Assembly (NCBI RefSeq): GCF_001278705.1
Contig: NZ_CP012600.1
Location: 4,189,417 to 4,253,416, forward strand
Length of the DNA: 64,000 nt
Direction of reading: 5' to 3'
Source: Bacillus gobiensis
GTDB taxonomy: Bacteria; Bacillota; Bacilli; Bacillales; Bacillaceae
The translations under genes were made by a program, and so were the position numbers. Positions 24,880 to 33,782 of the stretch are shown here, one piece after another. The first letter of the stretch is position 1; each line of letters begins with the position of its first letter. The notes below the pieces were generated by a model. That model was given only the letters and a program-made list of their open reading frames with translations, searched no databases and was not told the origin of the DNA.

Positions 24880-25255
24880 AACCTTGTCCTCCCAAATAAT
24901 TAGGTCTAACAGTCTATATGAAGAATGTTACGCTATGATACTAAAATGAAATGAAACTGTAATATAATTTGGCGTCTTTTGTCGATATAATAACCAATGT
25001 ACATTAAATAATCAAAAATAACGACATAAGATTACACTTCTATATAATATATTGTCAATTTTACATACTTTGTCACGTGAATTAATAATTGAAAAGAATA
25101 TGGTATTTTTTGCTGGTATTTAGTTTTTTGGTTTAGTTTTCGGGTATTAAGTCTTAGTTTTATCGAACTAAAAACATTGCAGAACTCTTTCACTTGTAAT
25201 CTATTTGGATTAAATTGTTAGTGGAAAGTGTAGTTCAGAAATGGAAGAGAGGAAA
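24880..25255 (+). promoter_or_regulatory. AT-rich leader region of the cwlO-type gene
   Basis: This 376-bp gap holds no gene. A possible WalR-type pair TGTAAT (25195-25200), five bases, TGGATT (25206-25211) lies 45 bases before the start of the wall endopeptidase, a gene class known to be under WalRK control; the second half is imperfect. Several TTTAGTT/TAAGTCTTAG tracts precede it. Confidence 0.35.
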
Positions 25256-26587
25256 ATGAACGTGAAAAAGAAAATCATCACAATCGGTCTGGTTTCCGTT
25301 ATCGGGACAAGCGGCCTCATACTCCCTTTTGGGAACACAGCGTCTGCAACAAATATTCAAGAGAAGAAACAGGAAATCGAAAGAAAGAAGTCTGATGTAG
25401 ACAACAGCATTAGTGAGAAAAAAGCTGAGATCGAAAAATTTAAAGAAGATCTGAAGAAAATTCAAAAAGAAATCATGGCACTCGATACGAAAGCACTTGA
25501 TACGAGCAGCAAAATAGAAAATAAGAAAGACGAAAATGAAGAAACAAAGCAACAAATCGAAAAATTGAAAGCAGAAATTAAAGAAACAGAAGAAAGAATC
25601 GAAAAGAGAAATAAAGTTTTACAGGAAAGAGTCCGTACGATGCAAGAGAATGGCGGGTCTTTAGGATACATAGATGTGCTTTTAGGATCTGAAAGCTTCG
25701 GAGATTTTATTAACCGTGCGAGTGCGGTAACAACGATTGTTTCCGCGGATAAAGATTTGCTTGCAGCTCAGGAAGAAGACAAGAAAAAGCTTCAAGTATC
25801 TGAATCAGATTTGAACTCAAAATTAGAAAAAATCCAAAACACGTTATCGGAGCTTGAAGGTCTTCAAGCAGAGCTAGACAAACAGATGGAAGACCAAGAT
25901 GCGTTGTTTGCTAGTATGGAAGATAAGCAGAAAGCAGCAGAAAAAGAGCTTAGTAATCTAAATAGCAAATCTAATGCCCTTGCAGATCAAGCTGCCTCCG
26001 TTAAGCAAGAAGAACAGCAATTAAAAGAAGCGCAGAAAGCTGCACTGGCAGAGGTCGAAGAAGAAACAGCTGCTGAGGCTTCAGCAAAAGTAACCTCAAC
26101 ATCTTCTGAAAAAACGAGCAAACCTGCTGCTAAAACTGCGAGTGCTCCAGTGGTTCAAGATTCTGCACCAAGCGGAAACAAATCACAAATAATTGAGAAT
26201 GCGATAAGCTCAGGAATGAGCATTGTCGGCAGAGCCCCTTATGTATTTGGCGGCGGACGCTCGGCTTCTGATATTGCAAACAGAAGATTTGATTGTTCTT
26301 CTTTTGTAAGATGGGCTTATGATCAAGGCGGTCTTCAATTAGGCAACGGTTATGCAGCTACCACGGACACTCTTGTTGGTAAAGGCAGATCCGTAAGCAC
26401 ATCTGAAATGAAACGCGGAGACTTGGTTTTCTTCGACACTTATAAAACGAACGGTCACGTTGGAATCTATCTAGGAAACGGTAAATTCTTAAACAGCAAT
26501 TCATCTGACGGCGTATCAGTAGACTCTATGAGCAGCTCCTATTGGGGCGGACACTTTAGTGGTGTCGTGAAAAGAGTCGTTGAATAG
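25256..26587 (+). CDS. cwlO: Peptidoglycan DL-endopeptidase, CwlO type
   Basis: The 443-residue secreted protein has a signal peptide ending at TASAT, a long coiled coil (about residues 25-245, rich in Lys/Glu heptads, PcsB-like), an Ala/Ser/Lys linker and a C-terminal NlpC/P60 domain (about 315-443) with Cys347 in RFDCSSF and His401 in NGHVGIYLG. CwlO of B. subtilis has this layout, cleaves D-Glu-DAP bonds during elongation and is activated by FtsEX through the coiled coil. ATG 25256 follows GAAGAGAGG; an in-frame ATG at 25241 overlaps that site. Confidence 0.92.
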   Translation: MNVKKKIITIGLVSVIGTSGLILPFGNTASATNIQEKKQEIERKKSDVDNSISEKKAEIEKFKEDLKKIQKEIMALDTKALDTSSKIENKKDENEETKQQIEKLKAEIKETEERIEKRNKVLQERVRTMQENGGSLGYIDVLLGSESFGDFINRASAVTTIVSADKDLLAAQEEDKKKLQVSESDLNSKLEKIQNTLSELEGLQAELDKQMEDQDALFASMEDKQKAAEKELSNLNSKSNALADQAASVKQEEQQLKEAQKAALAEVEEETAAEASAKVTSTSSEKTSKPAAKTASAPVVQDSAPSGNKSQIIENAISSGMSIVGRAPYVFGGGRSASDIANRRFDCSSFVRWAYDQGGLQLGNGYAATTDTLVGKGRSVSTSEMKRGDLVFFDTYKTNGHVGIYLGNGKFLNSNSSDGVSVDSMSSSYWGGHFSGVVKRVVE

Positions 26588-26602
26588 TAATTAATTTCCC
26601 AT

Positions 26603-26648
26603 AACAGCAATCTCTTAAACACTGAAATTAGGAGATTGCTGTTTTTTT
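26603..26648 (+). terminator. Terminator of the cwlO-type gene
   Basis: AACAGCAATCTC pairs with GAGATTGCTGTT, followed by TTTTT. Confidence 0.85.
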
Positions 26649-26756
26649 AATTTCTGAATTGTAAACCCGAAATGAGAGTGTTGGGAGCCAGTATATAATA
26701 GGTATACTGGTTCAGATTAAGAAGTGAACTACTTGTTCATTCTAAGAAGAGCTCCA

Positions 26757-26938
26757 GTGCCAATAAGGCATACATTCGGTGCAAAAAAGGTGAGTATCGG
26801 TGCAATAAAGGTTACACCGGTGCAAATAAGCTGTGCATCGAAAGTTGAACAACGGTGCAATAAAAGCGAGCAACGGTGCAAAAAAGGCGTACACTAGTGT
26901 AATTATGAATGTTATCCGTGCAATTAATAGAGCCGAGC
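26757..26938. repeat. Intergenic 21-bp period direct repeat, array 3
   Basis: Eight GTGC-type units (mostly GTGCAAWAAAGG...CG) begin at 26757, 26779, 26800, 26820, 26855, 26876, 26897 and 26918. Steps are 22, 21, 20, 35, 21, 21 and 21; the 35 step contains one shortened unit (GAAAGTTGAACAACG). The array fills the gap between the convergent terminators of the cwlO-type gene and ywrA. It encodes no protein and has no spacers of CRISPR type. Confidence 0.8.
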
Positions 26939-27023
26939 CAGTCGATTCAACTAAGCAAGTCTCTACAAATACATAGTCAGAACGTAATAAATCAGATATT
27001 CAACTAACATCCGCCAGAACAAC

Positions 27024-27060
27024 AAAAAAGCTGCCGAGACATTCTCAGGCAGCTTTTCGT
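27024..27060 (-). terminator. Terminator of the ywrBA transcript
   Basis: On the minus strand AAAAGCTGCC(T)GAGA and (TCTCG)GGCAGCTTTTTTGTT form a stem with a T-run directly after the ywrA stop. Confidence 0.85.
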
Positions 27061-27062
27061 TA

Positions 27063-27593
27063 TTACAGTAAAAATGCACCATAACCAAGTGTAAGCACGA
27101 TTACAAAGGCTGGGTGAACCTTAAACCTTTCAAGCAGAAGGTAGCTGGATGCAAGCAGGAAAAGCGTGTGCCACAAGCCTGCTTTTTCCCATGCACCTGT
27201 TACAAACTCATAGCACATCATCACAAGGAGGATGGCAATGGTTGGCTTGATCATTCCGGTCATTTTTTTGATACGGGGGGAATTTTTAAATTTTAATAGA
27301 ATTCCCATTAAGACAATCATTACGATGAGGGATGGGGCGATTGTTGCAAATAATGCAACTGCAGCACCTGGTACGCCGCCAATCTCATAGCCGATATAAC
27401 CGGCCATTTTTGTTGCTATTGGTCCAGGAAGGGCATTTCCTAATGCCAGTGTATTTGCAAACTCACTATTCGTCATCCATTCATAGTGATCGACAACCTC
27501 ATATTGTATAAGAGGAATCGATGGGGGACCGCCCCCGTAGCCGACGATGCCAGGTACGAAAAATGCTAAGAAAAGATGCCAGTAAATCATCAT
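27063..27593 (-). CDS. ywrA: Chromate transporter family protein, short CHR (YwrA-like)
   Basis: The 176-residue membrane protein is one half-size CHR domain: GIVGYGGGPPSIPLIQYEVV near residues 15-34 and NTLALGNALPGPIATKMAGYIGYE near 47-70. Short CHR proteins work as pairs with opposite topology; the partner ywrB overlaps by four bases upstream. B. subtilis YwrA/YwrB export chromate only weakly documented; the natural substrate may differ. Part of the ywr cluster with ywrD and the divergent ywrC. Confidence 0.9.
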   Translation of the reverse strand: MMIYWHLFLAFFVPGIVGYGGGPPSIPLIQYEVVDHYEWMTNSEFANTLALGNALPGPIATKMAGYIGYEIGGVPGAAVALFATIAPSLIVMIVLMGILLKFKNSPRIKKMTGMIKPTIAILLVMMCYEFVTGAWEKAGLWHTLFLLASSYLLLERFKVHPAFVIVLTLGYGAFLL

Positions 27594-28168
27594 ACGCCTG
27601 TCGACTCCCCGCGTGTGATCGATTTCTCTTTTTCTTTACCGGTCACAAAGCTGTAAAGCAATATGGCACCGATTAAGATCGCAGGATGCAGGCCTGCAAA
27701 GAATAAAAGAACAAAACTAATCACACCTAAAAAAATGGTCTTTTTCATTCCTTGACCCTTCCATGATTGCTTCATAAAGCTGTAAGCCATGACAAACAGC
27801 ATGACAGCAATCACGGGTTGTACAGCCGTAGTAATTCCGTTTACCCAGCCGGAATCCTTAAAGGCATATAGATACTTAAGAAAAATGCTTAATAAAATGA
27901 CGGTTGGCATGACTGTCGCGATAATTGCAATAAGCAAACCAATGATTCCCGCAACCCGGTAGCCGATATAACCGGCCATTTTCGTCGCAATTGGTCCTGG
28001 CAATGTGTTTCCAATTGCGAGTGTGTCAGAGAATTCTTCATCTGTTAACCATTTAAAACGATCAACAGCTTCCTTGTATAAAAGCGGTATGGAGGAAGGT
28101 CCACCGCCATAGCCCAGCATACCGGCACGGAACATTCCGATAAAAATTTCTACATATCTTTTTAACAA
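27590..28168 (-). CDS. ywrB: Chromate transporter family protein, short CHR (YwrB-like)
   Basis: The 192-residue CHR half-transporter shows GMLGYGGGPSSIPLLYKEAV and NTLPGPIATKMAGYIGYRVAG, closely parallel to its neighbour. I choose TTG 28168 because AAGAAGGTG precedes it at six bases; the frame extends to a TTG at 28195 without a good site. It is translationally coupled to ywrA (ATGA overlap). Confidence 0.88.
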   Translation of the reverse strand: MLKRYVEIFIGMFRAGMLGYGGGPSSIPLLYKEAVDRFKWLTDEEFSDTLAIGNTLPGPIATKMAGYIGYRVAGIIGLLIAIIATVMPTVILLSIFLKYLYAFKDSGWVNGITTAVQPVIAVMLFVMAYSFMKQSWKGQGMKKTIFLGVISFVLLFFAGLHPAILIGAILLYSFVTGKEKEKSITRGESTGV

Positions 28169-28233
28169 CGAATACACCTTCTTCGACAAAAACAAAGCTT
28201 GAATATCAGGAAAGCTTTGTTATCTTATTTTTT

Positions 28234-29844
28234 CTACCATGAAGCAATCGCTCCGTCTGTTCGTGACTCGGTTCCGCCTGCTAAAACCCCATTTTCTTGG
28301 CGAATAATCATTTGGCCCCTTCCGAACGATCCTGAATCGAGCGCCCATTCAATCTGATGGCCTTTCCTTGCAAGTGCGTGGGCGATATGTTCTGGGAATG
28401 ATGGTTCAAGCAGAACCTTTTTCCCTTTGACCCATTGCCAGCGGGGCGCATCCAGGGAGACTTGGGGGTTCAGAGAAAAATCAATCAGATTCATAACGAC
28501 TTGTAAATGACCTTGCGGCTGCATGAATCCTCCCATGACACCAAATGGACCCACCGGCTTCCCGTCTTTTGTAAGAAATCCGGGAATAATCGTATGATAG
28601 GTTTTTTTGCCGGGTTCCAAGCAGTTATCGTGATCTGGGTCCAATTTGAAGCCATGGCCCCTGTTTTGCAATGAAATCCCTGTTTCCGGCACGACCACGC
28701 CAGAGCCGAATCCCATGTAATTGCTCTGGATAAATGAGATCATATTTCCTTCATCATCGGCGGCTGCAAGATAAACGGTTCCCCCTTTTGAAGGCTTACC
28801 TGGAAATGGATCGATCGCTTCTGTTCCAATTAAGTCTCTGCGTTCTTTCGCATACTGGCTGGACAACAATTGTTCGACCGCCACTCCCATTTTATCCTTT
28901 TGCGTAATGTACTGAAGCCCATCTGTAAATGCAAGCTTCATCGCTTCAATTTGTAAATGGAAGCTTTCTGCACTATCTCTCGAATGGAACGTATCATCTT
29001 TGAGCATATTCAGTGCCATCAGTGCAATAATTCCTTGCCCATTAGGGGGAATTTCCCACACATCATAGCCTTTGTAGGACACAGAGATTGGTTTCACCCA
29101 TTCCGGAGCAAAGACTTCAAGATCTTCTTTGCGAATAAATCCATCGTGTTTTTTTGAAAAAGCATCGATCTTTTCGGCGAGCTCTCCTTTGTAAAAGGCT
29201 TCAGCATTTGTTTCTGCGATTAGTTCCAGTGTTCTTGCGTGACCTGGAGATTTCCATATCTCGCCGATTTCGGGAGGCTTGCCATTTGGTGCAAAGGTTT
29301 TAAACCAGCCTTCAAACACATCATCCGTTAGTGTGTCTTTAAAAGATTGATAGCCTTTTTTCCAAAAGTGCCCGAGAGTCGGGGATACCGGATATCCTTC
29401 TTTTGCATAAGTAATGGCTGGCTGCAGAACTTCTTTTAAAGGCAAACGGCCGAATGTTTTTGAAAGCTCAGCCCATGCAGCAGGAGCCCCCGGTACAGTC
29501 ACCGGAGTTAATCCATATTTAGGCATTTCCTCGTGTCCTTGGTTTTTTACAGCATCAATGCTGATACTATTTGGAGCAGGGCCGCTTGAGTTTAACCCGT
29601 GCATTTCGCCCTTTGTCCAAACGATTGCGAATGCATCGCCGCCGATCCCATTTGACGTTGGCTCCACCACGGTTAAGCAGGCTGCTGTGGCAATTGCAGC
29701 ATCAATGGCATTGCCGCCTTTCTTTAATATCTCGAGCCCGGCCTGTGCAGCAAGCGGCTGCGAGGTGGCAACCATTCCTTTTTTTCCGTATACTGTGTTT
29801 CTTATAGAAGAATAAGGGTGATACAATGGATCAAATTTTATCAT
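28234..29844 (-). CDS. ywrD: Gamma-glutamyltransferase family protein YwrD
   Basis: The 536-residue Ntn-hydrolase homologue has KGGNAIDAAIATA near the start, SNGIGGDAFAIVW, and the processing site with candidate nucleophile Thr356 in KGGTVYLAAADDEGN. GFMQPQGHLQVV and GGxESRTDGAIA are also conserved. The predicted role is transfer or hydrolysis of gamma-glutamyl groups. No signal peptide is seen, matching the cytoplasmic YwrD type rather than secreted GGT. It sits upstream of ywrBA on the same strand and is divergent from ywrC. Confidence 0.9.
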   Translation of the reverse strand: MIKFDPLYHPYSSIRNTVYGKKGMVATSQPLAAQAGLEILKKGGNAIDAAIATAACLTVVEPTSNGIGGDAFAIVWTKGEMHGLNSSGPAPNSISIDAVKNQGHEEMPKYGLTPVTVPGAPAAWAELSKTFGRLPLKEVLQPAITYAKEGYPVSPTLGHFWKKGYQSFKDTLTDDVFEGWFKTFAPNGKPPEIGEIWKSPGHARTLELIAETNAEAFYKGELAEKIDAFSKKHDGFIRKEDLEVFAPEWVKPISVSYKGYDVWEIPPNGQGIIALMALNMLKDDTFHSRDSAESFHLQIEAMKLAFTDGLQYITQKDKMGVAVEQLLSSQYAKERRDLIGTEAIDPFPGKPSKGGTVYLAAADDEGNMISFIQSNYMGFGSGVVVPETGISLQNRGHGFKLDPDHDNCLEPGKKTYHTIIPGFLTKDGKPVGPFGVMGGFMQPQGHLQVVMNLIDFSLNPQVSLDAPRWQWVKGKKVLLEPSFPEHIAHALARKGHQIEWALDSGSFGRGQMIIRQENGVLAGGTESRTDGAIASW

Positions 29845-30209
29845 AGCAGCTCAGTCTCCGATCATTATACAGTAGCTTTTTAAGTCTTTCCCAGCTAGTT
29901 CGGGCGTAGGAATATAGTCAGAATTATAGCATCTTTAAGAAAAAAGAAATAGGGTTTTTAACGAAAAAAATTTCAAAACGTAATGAAAAAAATAATAATA
30001 ATTGATTAGATAAATTAAATATATAAATATACAAACGAAAAGATTTAAAATGTTATTAATTGATGTCGTATCGAAAGTGTATAATATTGGTATTGTTTTC
30101 TGTCATAATCATTTATTCTTTTCCAACTTGGACATATAAATGATATATTAGTTTCTAAATGAAGATATAAATCTGTTTTCCAAAACATATCGAAAGTGAG
30201 TGAGCTCAA
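29845..30209. promoter_or_regulatory. ywrD-ywrC divergent promoter region
   Basis: This 365-bp AT-rich gap contains no gene. The 11-mer TATCGAAAGTG occurs twice in direct orientation (30069-30079 and 30188-30198), 119 bp apart; the second copy abuts the ywrC start. Spaced identical sites would fit an Lrp-type regulator that wraps DNA, but this is only positional inference. Confidence 0.35.
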
Positions 30210-30686
30210 GTGGCAGAAAACTATTTTATTCCGGATTTGACTTTGGATGAGACGGATAAAAAGATCCTTTCCATCCTTCATGAGGAAGGCAGGATTTCTT
30301 ATACTGATTTAGGAAAACGGATCGGCCTCTCGAGAGTCGCTGTTCAAGCTAGAATTAACAATTTGATGGAAGAAGGAATCATTGAAAAATTCACCGCAGT
30401 TATCAATCCGGTGAAGGTGGGCATTCATGTTTCGGTGTTTTTTAATGTGGAGGTAGAGCCGAAGTATTTAGAAACAGTGGCCGACCAGCTGGAAAGAGAA
30501 CAGGCTGTGACAAGCCTTTATCATATGACAGGGCCGAGCAAGCTGCACATGCACGGGATTTTTTCAAACGAGCAAGAAATGGAAAACTTTTTAACTGGAA
30601 AGCTGTATCCTCTTCAAGGAGTAGTAAGCGTCGATTGTCAAATGCTGATTAAGCGTTATAAAAGCCGTATGGGGATGAAGTTATAG
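30210..30686 (+). CDS. ywrC: Lrp/AsnC family regulator YwrC
   Basis: The 158-residue protein has the Lrp HTH ([50 protein letters not shown]) and the RAM effector domain. It starts with GTG at 30210. In B. subtilis ywrC is encoded next to ywrA, ywrB and ywrD, and the same four genes are together here with ywrC divergent, so it is the likely regulator of the CHR/GGT genes. Confidence 0.9.
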   Translation: MAENYFIPDLTLDETDKKILSILHEEGRISYTDLGKRIGLSRVAVQARINNLMEEGIIEKFTAVINPVKVGIHVSVFFNVEVEPKYLETVADQLEREQAVTSLYHMTGPSKLHMHGIFSNEQEMENFLTGKLYPLQGVVSVDCQMLIKRYKSRMGMKL

Positions 30687-30691
30687 AAAAA

Positions 30692-30734
30692 ATAAAAACA
30701 GCAATCTCGGGAGATGCGAGAATGCTGTTTTTTG
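30692..30734. terminator. Bidirectional terminator
   Basis: AAAACAGCA(A)TCTCG and CGAGA(A)TGCTGTTTTTT form a long stem between the convergent ywrC and glyoxalase-type genes. Confidence 0.85.
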
Positions 30735-30736
30735 CT

Positions 30737-31114
30737 TTAGGCAAAAAGACTGATGAGGTTACCGTCCGAGTCTTTGACAATTGCGTAGCGCTGCCCCCAA
30801 AACGCGTCCCAAGGCTCACGATGTGCCTCATATCCACTCTGGATTATTTTTGAATACAACTCATTAAGTGCATCGCTGCTGTCACACTTAAAAGCTAATT
30901 CAACCCGGTGCCCGTAAGGTTCTGCCCAGCTTCCGTATACGCTTTTTGCAATTTCCTGTGTATCAAAAGCCAGTCGACAACCTGCTTGCTCTACTTCTGC
31001 GTGCGGCTCTTCGTTTGCGCTCTCAGGAATTTCAAATCCTAGCACGCGGTAAAAATCCAAGGCTTTCTTCATGTCTTTCACTACAATACCTACCATGTCC
31101 AGTTTAATTCCCAT
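30737..31114 (-). CDS. VOC (glyoxalase/bleomycin resistance) superfamily protein
   Basis: The 125-residue protein has the paired beta-alpha-beta-beta-beta modules of VOC proteins: LDMVGIVVKDMKKALDFYRVLGF at the start, VELAFKCDSSDALNELY, and WGQRYAIVKDSDGNLISLF at the end. No enzymatic specificity can be read. Its start overlaps the end of the YjbR-like gene by 11 bases, so both come from one transcript. Confidence 0.88.
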   Translation of the reverse strand: MGIKLDMVGIVVKDMKKALDFYRVLGFEIPESANEEPHAEVEQAGCRLAFDTQEIAKSVYGSWAEPYGHRVELAFKCDSSDALNELYSKIIQSGYEAHREPWDAFWGQRYAIVKDSDGNLISLFA

Positions 31115-31487
31115 TTTGATTGCCTCCTTCTGCTGTACTAATCTCTTTTTGAACTTTTTTCGTTAATTTTTGAAAAACCAATGTGTAAGAATGTATGATT
31201 AGCTTCTCCCATAGCTCTTCTGGAAGATCTGAATCGATATAGATTGAATTCCAATGTGTTTTATTCAGATAGTAGCCGGGCATAATCCCTTCATAGCTTT
31301 CTCTTAATTCTTCTGCGTATTCTGGATTGCATTTTAATGATAGAATGGGCTTTCCTGTCGGGTGACCACCGATCATAGCAAACATTTTTTCGCCTACTTG
31401 AAAGCGGTCAGCTTTCCAATCCGCTTGATAATCATGTACGGCACCCGGTAACTTAAGGCAATAGGCTTCTAAAGTTGAATGGTCCAT
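31104..31487 (-). CDS. MmcQ/YjbR family DNA-binding-like protein
   Basis: The 127-residue protein matches the MmcQ/YjbR (CyaY-like fold) family: LEAYCLKLPGAVHDY, KMFAMIGG, LSLKCNPEYAEELRESY, MNKTHWNSI-like LNKTHWNSIYIDSDLPEELWEKLI. The role in bacteria is unknown. The start at 31487 follows AAGGAGG; the longer frame from 31502 reads through that ribosome binding site. It is co-transcribed with the VOC gene. Confidence 0.88.
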   Translation of the reverse strand: MDHSTLEAYCLKLPGAVHDYQADWKADRFQVGEKMFAMIGGHPTGKPILSLKCNPEYAEELRESYEGIMPGYYLNKTHWNSIYIDSDLPEELWEKLIIHSYTLVFQKLTKKVQKEISTAEGGNQNGN

Positions 31488-31552
31488 AAAAACCTCCTTC
31501 ATTCATCAGCATAACTATTTATCTTTTTTATGACTTGGAAAAAACGGACAGA

Positions 31553-32365
31553 TTATGAACCGAAAATGTCAGAAGGTGATAAACCGTAATAGCGTTTAAA
31601 ACTGTTAATCAAATGTGGTTGATCATAGTAGCCGGAAGTAAGAGCCATATCAACGAAACGAGAGTGGCTGCCTTGTTTCAGATCCTGTAATAGATATTGA
31701 AACCGAACAATATTTAATAGTTCTTTTGGACTTATTCCTAGTTCGTTTTGAAATGTTCTTCTTAAACTCCTCTCACTCCAGCTGATTTTTTCTGCCAGTA
31801 AACGTATTTGAAGATTTCCTTTGTAAGCATACATATAATTCAGTGCCGTTTGGAGAAAACCATCTGATTTGAATTCATGCTTTTCAAAACGGTTTTTTAA
31901 TTTAGACTCAACTATCTGAATAATTTTCTCAATTCTTTTTGCATTTAAAATTTCCTCCCAAACAAAAGCTGTTTCATGGCCCCATATATCTTCGAGAAAT
32001 ACCAGATTGCCAGTAATCGAAGAAATAGGATGACTCAAGGCAAAGTGAGCGGTTTCGATATAAAATCGGATGCCAAATAAAGACTGGTCTTCCGAGCAAT
32101 ACGTGACCATGTATTCAGGCATAACCCCTGCTGCAAAAGCTCCCTTTGAAACAGAAGTGGATCGCAGGTCGAAAATAATATCAACACAGCCATCAGGGAT
32201 GACACGATGCAGCTTATTTTTATCTTTTGCCCGAATGTTAATTGTCCAATAACAAGCAATATATTTCTCTAAATTCTTGCTTGGCGCATATTCTTGATAG
32301 CGATAACATGGATCGAAGAATTCTTGTTGAAAGGCAGGTGGTTGGAGTGGTCGGAAAGGGTGCAT
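31553..32365 (-). CDS. AraC family transcriptional regulator
   Basis: The 270-residue protein has an N-terminal DUF6597-type domain (YIACYWTIN, VIPDGCVDIIFDL, FGIRFYIE) and a C-terminal AraC HTH pair (IRLLAEKISWSERSLRRTFQNELGISPKELL and DMALTSGYYDQPHLINSFKRYYGLSPSDI). It lies 65 bases upstream of the YjbR/VOC pair on the same strand and may regulate it. Start follows AAGGAAGTG. Confidence 0.92.
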   Translation of the reverse strand: MHPFRPLQPPAFQQEFFDPCYRYQEYAPSKNLEKYIACYWTINIRAKDKNKLHRVIPDGCVDIIFDLRSTSVSKGAFAAGVMPEYMVTYCSEDQSLFGIRFYIETAHFALSHPISSITGNLVFLEDIWGHETAFVWEEILNAKRIEKIIQIVESKLKNRFEKHEFKSDGFLQTALNYMYAYKGNLQIRLLAEKISWSERSLRRTFQNELGISPKELLNIVRFQYLLQDLKQGSHSRFVDMALTSGYYDQPHLINSFKRYYGLSPSDIFGS

Positions 32366-32486
32366 CGGAATGTCACTTCCTTTTTAATAAACGTGTTGTC
32401 TTTTTTAACTTTATCATTATAGATAAAATAGCTCTAGCTCTTGTATCATATCGACGGAAAACCCGATCATTCTCCATCACCAACTA

Positions 32487-32516
32487 AAAGCCTGTCCATT
32501 TCTAAGACAGGCTTAC
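32487..32516 (-). terminator. Terminator after yhfK
   Basis: AAGCCTGTC and GACAGGCTT form a 9-bp perfect stem; on the minus strand TTTTAG follows, ending the yhfK transcript. Confidence 0.6.
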
Positions 32517-32521
32517 TGAGC

Positions 32522-33166
32522 TTACAACTCCTTTAATGCATCTGCTATCGGCACATTCCCAGAAACCAAGTCAAACGCTTTCCGGTAAGTATTTTTCTCA
32601 TTAAGTGCAACTAGCGCTGTTTTTGCTACGTCTTCACGCGGGATGCTGTTTCTTTCAAGATCTGCCGCAGCTGAAATTTGGCCGGTTCCAGGATCATTTA
32701 ATAATCGCCCCGGGCGGATAATCGTGTAATTCAGGCTGCTTGCTTCCAAAATCTTATCCGCATAGTGTTTCGCTGCGTAGTAGGGCTTAATCGCTTCATT
32801 CCAGTTCTCTCTTACGTGGGATTGCAGCGCGCTGATCATGATGAAACGTTCAATTCCTGCTTTTTCTGCTGCTTCAATCGTTTTCGCCGCGCCGTCCAAA
32901 TCAATGAGTAGCGTTTTGTCGTAGCCGGTTGTCCCGCCGGATCCAGCGGTGAAAATAATCGCGTCACTGCCGCCTGCAGCCTCAGTCAAGCTTTCTACAC
33001 TTTCTTCAAGATCGGAAATCACCGTATTAATTCCTGATTGTTTCAGATGTTCAGCTTGTTCTTTTTTTCTGACCATTGCAGTAACTTGATGTTCCTTGCT
33101 GTTGTGCAGAAGCTCTGTTAGCTGACGGCCGATTTGTCCGTTTGCCCCGATTATCAGTACGTTCAT
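32522..33166 (-). CDS. yhfK: Atypical SDR, NAD(P)-binding protein YhfK
   Basis: The 214-residue protein starts VLIIGANGQIGRQLTELL (Rossmann GxxGxxG) and shows FTAGSGGTTGYDKTLLIDLDGA, FIMISALQSH and YAAKHYADKILEAS, all close to B. subtilis YhfK as I remember it. It belongs to the NAD(P)H-dependent atypical short-chain dehydrogenases (SDR_a5). The substrate is unknown. Start follows AAAGGAG. Confidence 0.92.
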   Translation of the reverse strand: MNVLIIGANGQIGRQLTELLHNSKEHQVTAMVRKKEQAEHLKQSGINTVISDLEESVESLTEAAGGSDAIIFTAGSGGTTGYDKTLLIDLDGAAKTIEAAEKAGIERFIMISALQSHVRENWNEAIKPYYAAKHYADKILEASSLNYTIIRPGRLLNDPGTGQISAAADLERNSIPREDVAKTALVALNEKNTYRKAFDLVSGNVPIADALKEL

Positions 33167-33300
33167 GTATAAAACTCCTTTCTCTATTCATCTGCTTCTA
33201 TTATTTCAAGCCGCGAATTTTTTATCAAAGATCTTGATTGATAATTCTCACATTTCGATGTGCTATGATAGGATTAAAATCGGATGGCAGGGGGATATAT

Positions 33301-33761
33301 ATGAAAAGAGAAGATGCATTATCTGATGGACAGCATAGAAAATTGGCAGTTGATCAAATTAATTAAACATGGGACTACATAGAAAAACCAACTCGAACTA
33401 AAGAAGAAGACACCACGATGCTCCATATGGCACATGCTTCCCGTTTTCATTGGGGAATCGCGGGGCAGCCGGTTAATTTCTCTCGTGGGGAGTGGCTGTT
33501 GTCCAGACTGTATGCACTCTTAAGTAGAGCTGAACCCATTCTTTACCATGCGGAAGTGAATATGGATTTGATTCAAAAATATAAGATCGCCGATTTTGAC
33601 ATGGCATTTGCTTGTGATGCTTTGACCGGGCGTATCGTGTTGCCGGAGATATAGAAGCTGTGCAAAAGAAAAAGGCACTGGCTTTAATAATGAGCGAGTC
33701 CATTTCGAATGAACAAGGTCGTAAATTATTGCTTGCCGATGTTGATACAATAGACTGTTAA
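33301..33761 (+). pseudogene. Gene with in-frame stop and frameshift (unknown conserved protein)
   Basis: From ATG 33301 the frame reads MKREDALSDGQHRKLAVDQIN, meets TAA at 33364, then continues in the same frame as TWDYIEKPTRTKEEDTTMLHMAHASRFHWG and RGEWLLSRLYALLSRAEPILYHAE. After CDALTGR (about 33630) the sense shifts by one frame to AYRVAGDIEAVQKKKALA and ends at 33761. The combined 150-odd residues look like one helical, TPR-like conserved bacterial protein of unknown function. One nonsense and one frameshift mutation make it a clear pseudogene. Confidence 0.75.
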
Positions 33762-33782
33762 ATATGAAGGAGAGCTGGATTG

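Noticed and set aside
26757..26938. CRISPR array
   Set aside because: The unit is about 21 bp in total with no alternation of conserved repeat and unique 30-bp spacers, and no cas genes are near.
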